A stretch of 64,000 bases of DNA, taken from assembly GCF_012489685.1 (NCBI RefSeq), contig NC_080042.1, forward strand, positions 60,369,069 through 60,433,068, given 5' to 3'. Shown here piece after piece: positions 44,197 to 54,410 of this stretch; within the stretch, counting starts at the first letter, position 1, and the number at the start of each line of letters is the position of its first letter. A program made the position numbers and the translations under genes. The stretch is from Lotus japonicus. Its lineage: Eukaryota; Streptophyta; Magnoliopsida; Fabales; Fabaceae. The notes beneath the pieces are model-generated. The model worked only from the letters and a program-made list of their open reading frames with translations. It was not told the DNA's origin and did no database searches.

Positions 44197-45597
44197 AGTG
44201 AAAGCAGCGTCGGCCTCCGCCGACCACTCAAAAGTCGCTCCCTTCTTCAGGAGGGTGTAAAGAGGCAGGGCCCAGAGAGCAGCTTTTGGCAAAAAGCGGC
44301 CGATCGCGGCCATGCGCCCGGCCAGCTGTTGGACTTCCTTGACTGTGCGCGGGCTCTTCATATTCATGATCGCCTGACATTTGTCAGGGTTCCACTCAAT
44401 GCCGCGGTTGGTGAGCATGTACCCCAGAAACTTCCCGCTTCGAACGCCAAAAGTACACTTGTCGGGGTTGAGGCGCATGTTGTGCTTCTTTAACTGCTCG
44501 AAAACGACTGCGAGGTCTGCCGCGTGGTCTCCTCCCTTTGGGGTCTTGACTATAATATCATCAATGTAGACTTCGACCGATTTCCCCATTAGGTCCCCGA
44601 AGATTCGGGTCATCATCCGTTGGTAGGTCGCCACTGCGTTCTTGAGGCCGAAGGGCAGCATCGTGTAACAGTAGGTGCCCCGGTCGGTGATGAAGGCAGT
44701 TTTCTCTTCATCGTCCCTATGCATGGGAATCTGGTTGTAGCCTGAATAGGCATTCATAAGAGAGAGGTATTCGTATCCCGAGGAATTGTCGACCAGCGCA
44801 TCAATGCTCGGTAGGGGAAACGGGTCCTTGGGGCAAGCCTTGTTGAGGTCAGTGTAGTCGACGCACATGCGCCACTTCCCATTTGCCTTCTTGACTAAGA
44901 CCACATTGGAGAGCCAGGTCGTGTACTTGACCTCCCGAATGATTCCGGCCTGAAGTAACTCTGTGGTCTGTTGCTGGATAACCTGCTGCTTCTCAGCGCT
45001 CATCTGCCTCTTCTTCTGAGCAACTGGTTTGAACTTCCGGTCGACGGAAAGTCTGTGGCTACAGAAGGCGGGGCCAATGCCGGGCATGTCGGCTGACGAC
45101 CAGGCAAACAGCTTCCCATTGGAAAGTAGCAAATTTTCCATTCGTTTGGAGAGGTCTCGGGGAAGGCCCCGAGCTATGTTGGTAGTGTTCTCTGGAAGGG
45201 GACCGACCTGGATGGGGTGGGACTCCCCGTCGGGTTTGAGGCGTTGGTCCTCTCTAGACTGGTCCACGCGGGGGTCAAGGTCGGTCATGAAACTGGTGTG
45301 TTGAACGTGAAAGTTGTTCTGCTGGTCGTGCACTTTGGACTTCTTCTTCTTCCTTTCCTCCCTGGCCAGCCTGCAGCTGGAGTTGTAGCAGCTCCTCGCC
45401 ATTTCTAGATTGTCGCGTACTGGTACCGCCCTTCCTGCCCAGGGGTACTTCAGCATCAGGTGGTGGGTGGATATGATCGCCCTGAAAGTGTTGAGGCTTG
45501 GCCTGCCAAGAATGGCGTTGTACGCCGTCGGACACTCCACCACCAGAAAGCGGGCTTTTATAGTCCTGCAAATTCTGTAATCTCCCAAGGAAGGCAA
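44197..45597 (-). pseudogene. Gypsy reverse transcriptase
   Basis: Begins in the protease-RT linker (TAYNAILGRPSLN). RT blocks are MCVDYTDLNKACPKDPFPLP, LPFGLKNAVATYQ, YIDDIIVKTP and GKFLGYMLTNRGIE. In the first catalytic block the usual LMDAYSGYNQ reads LMNAYSGYNQ: codon 44752-44754 is AAT, so the metal-binding Asp is Asn. This should abolish polymerase activity. A frameshift joins it to protease (near 45595) and another to RNase H (near 44170). Confidence 0.92.
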
Positions 45598-45902
45598 GTA
45601 TCAAAATATCCTAAGGGTAGGACTCTGTCCCCTGTGAACCCAACCAAATCATGGTCGTAGGGGAGCAGGTCTTTCACCGATAGCCCTAAGCTCTTATAAG
45701 CATCATAAAACATAATGTCCGCGGAACTACCTGTATCGATGAGTGTCCTTCGGATCTTACCGTTGCCGATCAGAGCTTCAATGACGATGGGGTCATCTTC
45801 TTCGCCGGTGTCCTCGCCGTAATCGTCCTCCGTGAAGGTTATGGCCACCTTCTGCCTTGAGGGGTGGAGGGACCCTGGTCGGGGCCGTCCCGCCGCTGAC
45901 AT
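45558..45902 (-). pseudogene. Gypsy protease
   Basis: RTLIDTGSSADIMFYDAYKS contains the DTG active site of retroviral-type aspartic proteases. The frame changes to that of RT near 45595 by one base. Confidence 0.88.
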
Positions 45903-46366
45903 GATGACGCGGGTACTCCTTTTCCGGCTGTTGTTGGTGGGACCGCCTGCGGCCCATCCTCCTGCTATTGAGCCGACGCTGACTAGATTATTCCCGTGTT
46001 GTCTTCTGACTTCATCCCGGCCGTGGCGGTCGGGGCTTCTTCACCGTTCCCGGCTGCGTCCGCGACGCTCGGGGCTCCGGCGACACTCGGGGCTGTGGCG
46101 ACGCGGAGGAGACCTGTCGCGACGTTCCACCGATCGGCGTTTGGGAGGAGAACGGTCTCGGTGTCTTGGAGGGGTCGGTGACCGTCTTGGGGGTGGCGAG
46201 CGTGGGCGCTGGAGGGCCCCCGTCGACACAGCTACATACCTGGACAATCTTCCTGCTCGGATTAGTTCTTCCACCTTGTCCTTGAGGTTCAGGCACTCGT
46301 CAGTGTTGTGACCCGGGCTATCGTGGAACTCACAGAATCTCTTGGAATCCAGCTTGTCCCCTCTCG
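45903..46366 (-). pseudogene. Gypsy gag C-terminal part, zinc-finger-like and Arg/Ser-rich
   Basis: Continues gag in the next frame after a one-base loss in a C-run at 46375-46381. It contains FCEFHDSPGHNTDEC, the C/H-rich finger-like motif of Tat Gag, then KVEELIRAGRLSRYV and an Arg/Ser/Pro-rich tail. The plus-strand ORF 45832-46311 is its shadow. Confidence 0.75.
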
Positions 46367-47705
46367 TCAGGAGTGGGGGGGACGGTCTCTGAGGTCGGTG
46401 GAGGCTTTCTCCCTCAGGATGCGTGAAAGGGAGGAGTTCAGTGGGGTATAACTATCGTACTTCTTTCGCTTCGACTTCCGTTCGTCCTGACCCTTCCGTC
46501 GGGACTCCCGGGTCGAAGGTTGGTCCTTATTTTCCTTCAACTTCGGCGGTCCTTTGATCGCGAGCGTCTGACTCGCGGCTCTTAGGGTCGCGGCATCTTC
46601 CATGTTTATGAATTTTTCTGCTCGAGCTAGGAATTCCTCCAGAGTGTTGGCGGGCTTGCCGTCCAGAGAGGTCAGGAACGGTCCTGGCGCAAGGGTTGCG
46701 GTAGCCAGGACCAACCTTGTGTCGGGGAGGAGTCCGGTGATATCACCGGCCTCCTTGTTGAAACGATTGAGAAATGCCTTCAGAGACTCCTTCTCCTTCT
46801 GCTTAACCAAGGCCAAAGTCTGCGCGGTCTTCGGTATGCTGCGCACCGAGGAATACTGGGCTAAAAAGCATGACACAACTCCGTTCCAATCGTGCAGTGA
46901 GTTGCTCGGTAAATTCTGGAACCAGTTCAGGGGTCCTTTTCCAAGGCTCATGGGGAAACAGCGGCAGTATAAAGGGTCGCTGGCCCCAGCGTACTGCATC
47001 GCGCCCACGAAGAAGTTCACGTGTTCCTGCGGGTCGGTGTCTCCCTCGTAGAGCTTCACTTTGGGCCGTGCCCACCCTTGAGGGAAAGGAAACGCCATAA
47101 TCTCAGGGGATAGGGGGCCTCCGATCGGCGCTGGGTAAGTGACAAGTGCGTTGCTGGACCTGGGGCGGTTGTGCGTCTGGTCCCGGGTCGGGGTGGGGCT
47201 CCTGCACCTAGAGAGGCTCCTGCGGGGAGAGTAACGTCTCCGTGGTGTATGGCTAGCCACCCGTTCGGCCGCGGGCGCCCTGCAACGTGCTTCCTGGTAG
47301 GAGGGGGGTTGGATCGGGCCCCCGGTCGTCTCCTCTTCTTGTGAAAACGCCGGCGGGGGGCGCGATCGAGTTTCCTGCTCCTCCAGTTGTCGGAGGCGGG
47401 CGCGGAGCATGTGAATCTCTTCCTGAGCGTCTCGGATTCGCATACTACGGGCTTGCTCTCGCCCAGCCCCGTTGTCCTCTTCCATTGCCCGGATGCGAGC
47501 CTCCAAGCGGCAGAGTGCCTCGTGGGCCGCATGCGGGGTAATGGCTGCGGGTTCTGGTGAGCGGGGTGGTTGCGGTGGAGGAGTCGGGGGAGGAGGGTGT
47601 TGGGGAGGAGGAGGGGGGGTTCTGCGATCCGTAGTTTCGTTGATGGTCTCCACATGGCCCTCAGGATTGGTGCAGGACGGCGTGATGTCTGACGTGTCTC
47701 TACCA
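46367..47705 (-). pseudogene. Gypsy gag, Retrotrans_gag domain
   Basis: Pro-rich N terminus, a helical region (LCRLEARIRAMEE, AQEEIHMLRARLRQLEE), then the Retrotrans_gag domain (DTDPQEHVNFFVGAM, GKGPLNWFQNLP, FLNRFNKEAGDI). The best start candidate is the ATG near 47703, shortly after the PBS, but it lies in another frame, so an additional early frameshift is likely. It ends prematurely at 46367. Confidence 0.85.
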
Positions 47706-47765
47706 TAGCTTGCTGGTTGATGACTTGAGGCGAAGGCACGCGGTGCTGGGAAGAGTTTTACCAGA

Positions 47766-47783
47766 TCCCCACAGACGGCGCCA
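47766..47783 (-). other. Primer binding site of the Gypsy element
   Basis: The minus strand reads TGGCGCCGTCTGTGGGGA two bases after the 5' LTR, the PBS type used by Tat elements. Confidence 0.85.
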
Positions 47784-47785
47784 AT

Positions 47786-48318
47786 TGATCTGGGAGAGAC
47801 CAAGCTACCCGTTGACGAGGGGTAGGAGAAGAGGGATCTGGACGTGTTGAAGACGCTCCAAGTAGGCAAGGTCCCGGGAGGGGCTCCTGCAAGACACTCC
47901 GATGCTAAAGTCAGTGAGGGGAGTTGTAAGAATGGTGAAGATGGAGAGAATACGTTACCTTTAGATAGAAGGAGTGTTCCCTTTATATAGGAGAGGCAGG
48001 ATTAGGGTTGGAGCCATGCAACGTCATGCATGGCTCGTACATAGGGGCATGGATCACCGTTGGATCCCCTGCAGAGGAACAGTGATCCAACGGTCTGGGG
48101 GGCCCTACGGACCTGCACCAGCCAACCTACCCCTAGGGTAGTTGGCCTAGGTCAACCCCTATGTAGTGGGCCCCGAGTTCCTTGTCCTCACCCTTAGTGG
48201 TGGGGCTCGGGAGTAGGGGGCTCTTGGCTTCCCCCACACGGCCCCTTATCTGGGACTTTTGGTGGGTTCGGCCCTGTCCTAGGTCCCCTGTCCGTCCCCG
48301 GTCAGGGTTCCCGGAACA
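47786..48318 (-). repeat. Gypsy 5' LTR (right copy)
   Basis: 533 bp, about 99% identical to 37446-37977. The minus-strand TATA box is at 47981-47990. Ends at CCCGGAACA before TSD GTTCA. Confidence 0.95.
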
Positions 48319-48323
48319 GTTCA

Positions 48324-48597
48324 AATTTTTTAATTCAGTACGTGGCTATTTTTTAAGAATGATATAAAAGGCTACTAAATGAAAATAAAAAAGAACTAGG
48401 CCCAATAGGCCTAGCATCTGGCTCAATGAAATAATAACATATCAAGTAGCCTAACACTTATCACTAGTAAAATTTTATAAGAGACTGATAGTTGTGAGCC
48501 CAATAGGCCTAGCATCTGGCTCTATTTATGGTACCCTTAAGAAACACACAAGGCCCAAGTGGCTCCAAAACAATATTTGCTATTTAGTCTAATTAGT
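48324..48597. other. Spacer with a 25-bp direct repeat
   Basis: GCCCAATAGGCCTAGCATCTGGCTC occurs near 48399 and 48498. AGGCCCAAGTGGCTCCAAAAC near 48551 recurs near 49820. Possibly duplicated pieces of one older repeat. No gene. Confidence 0.45.
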
Positions 48598-48606
48598 TTA
48601 TTTATT

Positions 48607-49139
48607 GGCTTAATTGCAACTTTGGTCCCCAACGTTTACCAATGCCACGATTTTGGTCCCTCACCTAATTTAATTACATGAATGGTCCCCGACGTTGTAG
48701 GTCATGTGCAACGTTAGTCCTACCGTTTATTTCTTAATGAAGGAGACTTACGTGGACGTCTAGTTGGAGAGAAAAATGAGATATGAGAAGAGAGGGAAGC
48801 ACGTGAGTATCACGTGAACCTTATATGAACCCATTATACCCAAATCTGAAACCCTAGGGATTTAAATCGTGTTACCTTCTTCGTTCTAGGGAGGTCAGGG
48901 GTTTGGGTATAATGGGTTCAGATAAGGGTCACGTGATACTCACGTGCTTCCCTCTCTCCTCATACCTCCTTTCTCTCTCCAATTGGACGTCCACGTAAGC
49001 CTCCTCCATTAAGAAATAAACGGTAGGACTAACGTTGCACACGGCCTACAACGTCGGGGACCATCCATGTAATTAAATTAGGTGGGGGACCAAAATCGTG
49101 GTATTGATAAACGTCGGGGACCAAAGTTGCAATTAAGCC
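48607..49139. mobile_element. Mutator-type MITE, 533 bp
   Basis: Ends GGCTTAATTGCAACTTTGGT / complement, flanked by the exact 9-bp duplication TTATTTATT (48598-48606, 49140-49148). Both arms are long and nearly complementary, sharing an ACGTGAGTATCACGTG-like inner segment. Confidence 0.85.
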
Positions 49140-49249
49140 TTATTTATTTTACTAAGTTCGTTGTTGCATTTCTATTTTATATGATAGGATCTTCTGACTC
49201 GTCACATAGTCCTTATTTATAAGAACTTGTTATCTACAATAAGATGTAA

Positions 49250-49655
49250 GAGTATATCCAATACAAGGTTCTTAGTTCTTATTTTTGAGTTAAGAACTGA
49301 GTTCTTAACCACTGGAGGTGATGACGTGGAGTTCTTAGTTCTTAAAAATAAGAACTAGGTTATTATATAAGATGTTTTAATTTTTGAGTTCTTAGCATAA
49401 AAAATTAATTTTTTTTCTCTCATTCATTTAATTTAATTATTGAATTACTGTAGCATTTAAATTTAAATCAAAATTATATGGAAATAAAAATTATTAATAC
49501 AATAGTATTGTGAGTCTGGATGAATAGTGCTAATAATTAAGAACTAATTATTGGAACAAAATCTGCAAAGAGTTGCTTAAGCACATGTAGCAGTATATGC
49601 CCAAGTAAATAGTGCTTAAAACTAAGAACTAGCATTAGCATTGGAGATGCTCCTA
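49250..49655. mobile_element. MITE with GAGCATCTCCAATG-type ends
   Basis: The left end AGAGTATATCCAATACAAG and right end CATTGGAGATGCTCCT are imperfect inverted repeats, with repeated GTTCTTAGTTCTTA words inside. The TSD is not clear. Confidence 0.5.
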
Positions 49656-49664
49656 GTGTCAACA

Positions 49665-49707
49665 TCCTATTGATGTTTTTTTTTTTTGGTCAAGTCCTAT
49701 TGATGTT
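49665..49707 (-). repeat. Minimal retroposon: 17-nt poly(T) tag between exact 13-bp repeats
   Basis: TCCTATTGATGTT occurs at 49665-49677 and 49695-49707. Between them is only TTTTTTTTTTGGTCAAG, whose complement CTTGACCAAAAAAAAAA equals the last bases of the LINE tail near 50635 (TTGACCAAAAAAAA). It is the smallest possible LINE insertion: seven bases of 3' end plus poly(A). Confidence 0.75.
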
Positions 49708-49814
49708 AAATATTGAATGCTTTTCTTGTAGCGAGTTGTGCTTTGATACGAGGGTATGGATACTTGCAAGGCTAATAGGCCCAACTCTGAAGCAGCTTAT
49801 ACCCAGAAGAAATA

Positions 49815-50411
49815 CTACAGGGCCCAAGTGGCTCCAAAACTATGTTTACTCAAAAAAATTAGCATCTCTTCATTCCTTTGCTCTCTTGTTCGAATTATGT
49901 ATTCCTGAGAACCCAACTTGTCCTTTCTCAAAGCATCCTTGAGCTCAAGCGGTTGATTCCAAAACCAGTAAGGGGAAAGCTTTCCAGTTTGAGCAAGTTT
50001 TGCCAGAGTGTGAGCACTGTTGTTACCAGATCTTGGTGTCCAGGTAAAGGTCCATTCCAGCTGATCTTTTTTCCAGCTTAAAATGTCTTGAATAATGCTA
50101 TGTGCAGCTCCCACCCTCCTTGATTCGTTACATGCTTCCACTAGCTGTAGGTTGTCAGATTCGAAATCATCCTTTGTGAAACCCAGATTGATCGCTGCAA
50201 CAGTCGCTTCCCTGAGGGCAAAGGCTTCTGCAGTGATTGGTTTGGTAGAGAAGATGCGTTTCGCAGCACCCCAGGTAAAATCTCCTTTATCATCTCTGAA
50301 GATTATGCTAGTCCAAGCCTGGTTTCTTTGTTTGTAAAATCTCCCAATTGTAGTTTCCAGATCTGGAGAAGCCCAGCCATTATTGCATTGACTGACTTTA
50401 CACAGCTCCAC
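49815..50411 (-). pseudogene. LINE-type RNase H domain (RVT_3)
   Basis: 198 open codons. The blocks PITAEAFALREATVAAI, FESDNLQLVEACNE and TFTWTPRSGNNSAHTLAKLA carry the Glu, Asp and final Asn/His region of the RNase H found at the C terminus of plant LINE ORF2. The upstream RT is absent. The last ~15 residues appear to be flanking sequence. It lies head-to-head against a plus-strand LINE tail (50412-50648). Confidence 0.75.
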
Positions 50412-50648
50412 TACAGTTGCAGTTTGTCTTCACATGAAATGCATTAACTGTTTTTCATCTTTTAAAAACCTTCAAGTGTTTTTGTCTATTGCTTGTTGGC
50501 TTCCAAGATTACAATTGCTGAACTGGCCTTGATTTTTTTTTTTTGATTTGTTTAGTCTATCTTTATGGCCTTGTATGGTTCAGTTTCTTTGTTGTATTTG
50601 CTTGGGCCTTGGCCCGTTTAAATCAATGAATTTGATTATTGACCAAAA
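50412..50648 (+). mobile_element. LINE 3' tail with poly(A)
   Basis: TTGTATGGTTCAGTTTCTTT, then CTTGGGCCTTGGCCCG and TTGATTATTGACCAAAAAAAA, is a plant LINE 3' end. The adjoining RNase H segment is inverted relative to it, as expected from twin priming. Confidence 0.65.
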
Positions 50649-51159
50649 AAAAAATTATCATCTATCGACCAAAAATAATTATTTAGCATCTATTCATAAA
50701 AAATATCAGCATCTGCGATAAAAATAGATGTATCTTTACATTGCTATACCATTTAAAGATTAAAACTTGTCATACTAGCATAAAAATTTTGTACACAAAT
50801 GGATCAACTGCACCCAATTTGAACAAAAGAAATACTTAGTCCAGATTTCTGCTTATAAAATTGTGACTATTTCTAAGGTCACTTCTACATTGAATTATCA
50901 AACATAAGCATCCTGATTTGAGAGTTCGAATAAATTCATGAGAAAGATTATTCTAATGAAGAAACCAGAAAACAAAGGGAAAAAAAGTAATGTATAAAGA
51001 AATACTTAAGCAAGTGAAGTAATTCAGGAAGAGCACTTAAACAGTAGATGTTAATAATAAAGGATATGGCACATTTTGAACAGCTGTTACCAATGCTGTT
51101 GAAACTCATTAGAGAGAAGCACTTCTAAGTAAAATGATCATAGACTTCTCCATTGCTTC
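50649..51159. other. Spacer, possibly old eRF1 3'UTR
   Basis: No frame of interest. Because the eRF1 pseudogene to the right is on the minus strand, this region is where its 3'UTR would lie. Confidence 0.3.
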
Positions 51160-52059
51160 CTATTCAGAATCATCAGAGATCACTTTCATCATCAGAGAAT
51201 TCTTCAACATCAGATGATCGGGGGTACCGCAAGATACACCCTATGTCTCTATCCCACCGTGAACCTCTTGTGATTTATTAGTAACAAACTCAAAATTGCA
51301 ACCAAACCGTCTATATTCTTCTGCAAACCAATCTAACAGAGACATCTTTTCCTGAACCTCTTACTCAAGATAGCTCTCAGGATCCCTAAAATTGCTCAGG
51401 TCAGCCTGCCTGCCTCCTGATCCTTGTTATAGTGTTTAATGACGACCTCACCGGTCGCATTGTTTCTTAAGACATACCTAATAGGTTAAAAAGCACTTTT
51501 GGCCCATGATGTTTTAAGTTTGTGTAAATTTTGCCCCTACTCTATTTTTGCCGATGTTTCTACCCCTCATGTTTTCAAACAGTGCACCGTCTACCCCTCC
51601 GTCAGTCAGACTTTCTCAGTTGAGGTTCCTGAGTGGATTGGAGAGATGAAGAGGAGTATATGGAGTTGATGATGATCAAGGAAATGATATAAATTAAATT
51701 TGCTTGATGTATATATCAATTATGTATGTAACTTGACGGGTTAAATGCATGTTTTGCTACTTACATGTCTTGAGTTTGATTAAATCTCTCATGCCCCCTT
51801 TTTCCAAATTCACTTGTAATTTCCACATGATAGGTCCAAAAAATATTTTAAAAAAAAGCCAAATCAGCTTATTCCATTAGTTTTTTAACGTCTGACTGAC
51901 GGATGGGTAGACGGCGCACTGTTTGAAAACATGAGGGGTAGAAACATCGGCAAAAATAGAGTAGGGGCAAAATTTGCACAAACTTGAAACATCAAGGGCC
52001 AAAAGTGCTTTTTAGCCTACCTAATAATATCCAGATTTTCCCACACAATAAGCATCTCA
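51160..52059 (-). pseudogene. Peptide chain release factor eRF1, C-terminal fragment, interrupted by a MITE
   Basis: On the minus strand, from 52059 leftward, LIVWENLDI is read. After removing 51484-52017 come RYVLRNNATGEVVIKHYN, a shifted frame with LSNFRDPE, then VQEKMSLLDWFAEEYRRFGC, NFEFVTNKSQE and finally EFSDDE. This is the C-terminal domain of eRF1, which recognises stop codons and contacts eRF3. At least two frameshifts and stops are present, the GGFGGIGGILRY region is damaged, and the N-terminal three quarters are missing at the hAT-like element (52060). A processed or captured copy cannot be told apart here. Confidence 0.8.
51484..52017. mobile_element. Mutator-type MITE inside the eRF1 pseudogene, 534 bp
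   Basis: Inverted ends GGTTAAAAAGCACTTTTGGC / complement, flanked by the exact 9-bp duplication TACCTAATA (51475-51483, 52018-52026). The arms are nearly complementary for about 110 bases. Removing it and one TSD copy rejoins the eRF1 reading. Confidence 0.88.
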
Positions 52060-52656
52060 AGGGATGTCAATGGGTACGGGTGGGCATGGATAGTATATAG
52101 CCACCACCCGGGCCCGCTCCACATGTAAAAATTTATATATGTACCCGCTCCATACCCACATGGATATTCATTAAGTGGGTTTTAACCGGATTTTAAAATA
52201 TCTTTGGATATCCATGGGCACCCGACACCAATGAACATATATGAATTCACATATATTTGTTCAAAAGAAAATCATATTAAAAATACAATTTAAGATTTGA
52301 CTTTGCAGTCAATCAATGTGTTAAGGAAAATACTTCTTTTCTACCATTTTTTGGGTCTAAGAGCTTATTTTTACCTTTACCATTGTATAAGTTTACTTAA
52401 AGAAGAACTATACTCAAACACAAATTCATTAAATATTTAATATGCACCTATATATATACATATATAAACAATATTTTAGTATTTTATATATCGGGTGGGT
52501 ATCCATGCGTATGAATACATCAATATCCGTACCCGCCCCATTAATAAATGGATAGTGAAAATATTCATTAAATCAATCCGTGGATACCCCTCGGCATGGG
52601 TAATTTTACCCATAACGGGTTTTTATCCGCGGGTATTGGGTAATTTTGACATCTCT
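52060..52656. mobile_element. hAT-like MITE
   Basis: Ends AGGGATGTCAATGGGTACGG and the complement of GGGTAATTTTGACATCTCT. Flanks GCATCTCA and AAGTCTCA agree at 5 of 8 positions, a decayed 8-bp TSD at best. Repeated TACCCGC / GCGGGTA words inside match fragments at 30296-30658. Confidence 0.55.
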
Positions 52657-52798
52657 AAGTCTCAAAAAATCCAATATTCTCTTTTAGTTTTTAACTAACT
52701 TATAAATTTTTAGGTAGCATTTTTAAATTTTAACTAGCTTATCAACTAGGAATTGTCATTATATTATGTTGACTAATGAGCGTATCAATTACAATGTA

Positions 52799-53135
52799 CT
52801 TCATCCGTCGCCTATTATAAGTCACTATTTTTGAGTTTTTATTGTCTCATAATATAAGTCACTTTACATTATCTATGAAGCATTAATTATATTTTTCTAT
52901 GTTTACCCTCATATTTAATACTCCACGTTCAAAGAATTTTTATGTTCCCAAAATTTTGCTTGATTTCCAAGACCCTTATAGTTTAAAGGTAGTGGAATGT
53001 TAATATGGAGAGAGAATTTCATATGAGTGTGATTTTGGAAAGTGTCTTTAAAAAACTACAAATTTATTGCTCTTAACAATTTTTCTTAATCCTAGAGAAT
53101 TGGGTAAAAGTGACTTATAATAAGGGACGAGGGAG
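52799..53135. mobile_element. Stowaway-like MITE, 337 bp
   Basis: Inverted ends (left CTTCATCCGTCGCC, then TATTATAAGTCACT) flanked by TA on both sides (52797-52798, 53136-53137). Confidence 0.75.
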
Positions 53136-53137
53136 TA

Positions 53138-53905
53138 TTGTTGAAGCTGCCCCTGTATTAGTGTATTAGTTGATTGTAAATAAATTACTGAATTTATATT
53201 TCCTTTCTTGCACTGTGCACAATTTTTTTAGTTTTTCGATATGCCTAGAGTGTGTTTTATAGTGGCGAATATTTAAAAGAATAATGTTTCATTCGCACTC
53301 GTAACAAATTTATACTCATGATATATATGAAGAGAAGATAGGTAAATGAGTGATATGATAGGATCAAAAGAGAGGGATAAGAGGAGAAGATGTAAATGTA
53401 TTTTGCCCACTATAACTTATGCATTTTGGATAGGTAGAAGAAGAAGATTCCAACAACTCCCTATGTAATGAAATTGACTAAATTTGCTGGTGGAATAGCA
53501 CTGACACCCGCAATGATGAGGGGCATGTTAGTGTCTTTAATCCACTTTTGGTTGGAAAATAATTTTGTCAAACAGCCACACTAGCACATGGGAGAGTAGA
53601 TCAAAGAGGAAAAACCATTCAATTCCTAGGTAAATTCCATCTTACGTAAAAAAAAAAAAACATGAATGGTACATCCACACATGAATGGTGCATCCACATC
53701 TTACATTTACGATGAACAGCTCTTTTAGAGAAATTTTCATGTAGTAACCCAATTTTGAAGTTACCAATATTTTCTAGTGCTTGTGACATGTTGATGTACC
53801 CATAAGTCTTAAAGATACATTTACAATAGGATTTCCAGGGTAAAAGTATACAATAATTAGTTATGTAATCACATTGATACCAACTTGTTATATATTATCA
53901 GCATG
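53138..53905. other. Intergenic; short tandem repeat at ~53661-53700
   Basis: CATGAATGGTACATCCACA is repeated in tandem (CATGAATGGTGCATCCACA). No gene seen. Confidence 0.45.
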
Positions 53906-54410
53906 TTTTTTTTTTAAGTTAAAAATATATATTATATAAATAAGAAATGTTGAGAAAGAACCCCTCTCAACATGGGTACAATAACACAGCAAGCATAACA
54001 TCGGACAAAATTCAGCCCATATAGCAAAAACCTCACAATTTCCAAAGAACCCAAGCGCACAAGAATGTGCTAAAAACCTAGTAAAAACCTCAAGCGACTC
54101 CTCTTAAAAGATCTTCTTAAAAGTCGAAAAACAGCGACAAATTTAATCAAAGGAAACAACCAATCCGCTCGACACCTGCAACAAAGACTAAACCAAAAGA
54201 GCTGGCCAAAAGCCCCAACAGATAAAACCAGACCACACTATAGAGCTGACACCTAAGATAAGGAACAAAGGAAAGATAAAAATGCTTGCACAAGCTCCAA
54301 AAACAACCTCTAGACCCGTGGCAGTGACACAAAAGCGGACCACCCATCCAAAACCGTGCAGAAACCAAGACGCTGAAGCCGGAAGGCGACGAATCAACTT
54401 CTAGTTCACG
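53906..54410 (-). mobile_element. Probable minus-strand retroposon (poly(T) at left)
   Basis: A T-run (53906-53915) is followed by about 490 bases of higher-complexity sequence whose minus-strand reading resembles a LINE 3' region. No protein is identified and no TSD found. Confidence 0.3.

Larger units (their letters stand above)
37446..48318 (-). mobile_element. Tat-lineage Ty3/Gypsy retrotransposon with two accessory genes, 10.9 kb
   Basis: LTRs of 532 and 533 bp are flanked by GTTCA (37441-37445, 48319-48323). I count about three differences between them (one indel, two substitutions), so insertion was recent. Sense is minus: PBS, gag, protease, RT, RNase H, a second (archaeal-type) RNase H, integrase (Gypsy order). 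The double RNase H defines the Tat group. Between integrase and the 3' LTR lie a spliced plus-strand gene (39503-41571) and a minus-strand small gene (38149-38550), head to head. The element is strikingly GC-rich against the AT-rich host DNA. Gag-pol is broken in several places; the accessory genes are open. Confidence 0.95.

Noticed and set aside
45832..46311. 159-codon plus-strand ORF
   Set aside because: It is the shadow of the Arg/Ser-rich Gag tail on the minus strand. GC-rich repeats keep several frames open.
47056..47739. 227-codon minus-strand frame overlapping gag
   Set aside because: The other frame contains the recognisable Retrotrans_gag domain. This one is Pro/Leu/Arg-rich and looks like an out-of-frame reading, although its first few codons may include the true gag start.
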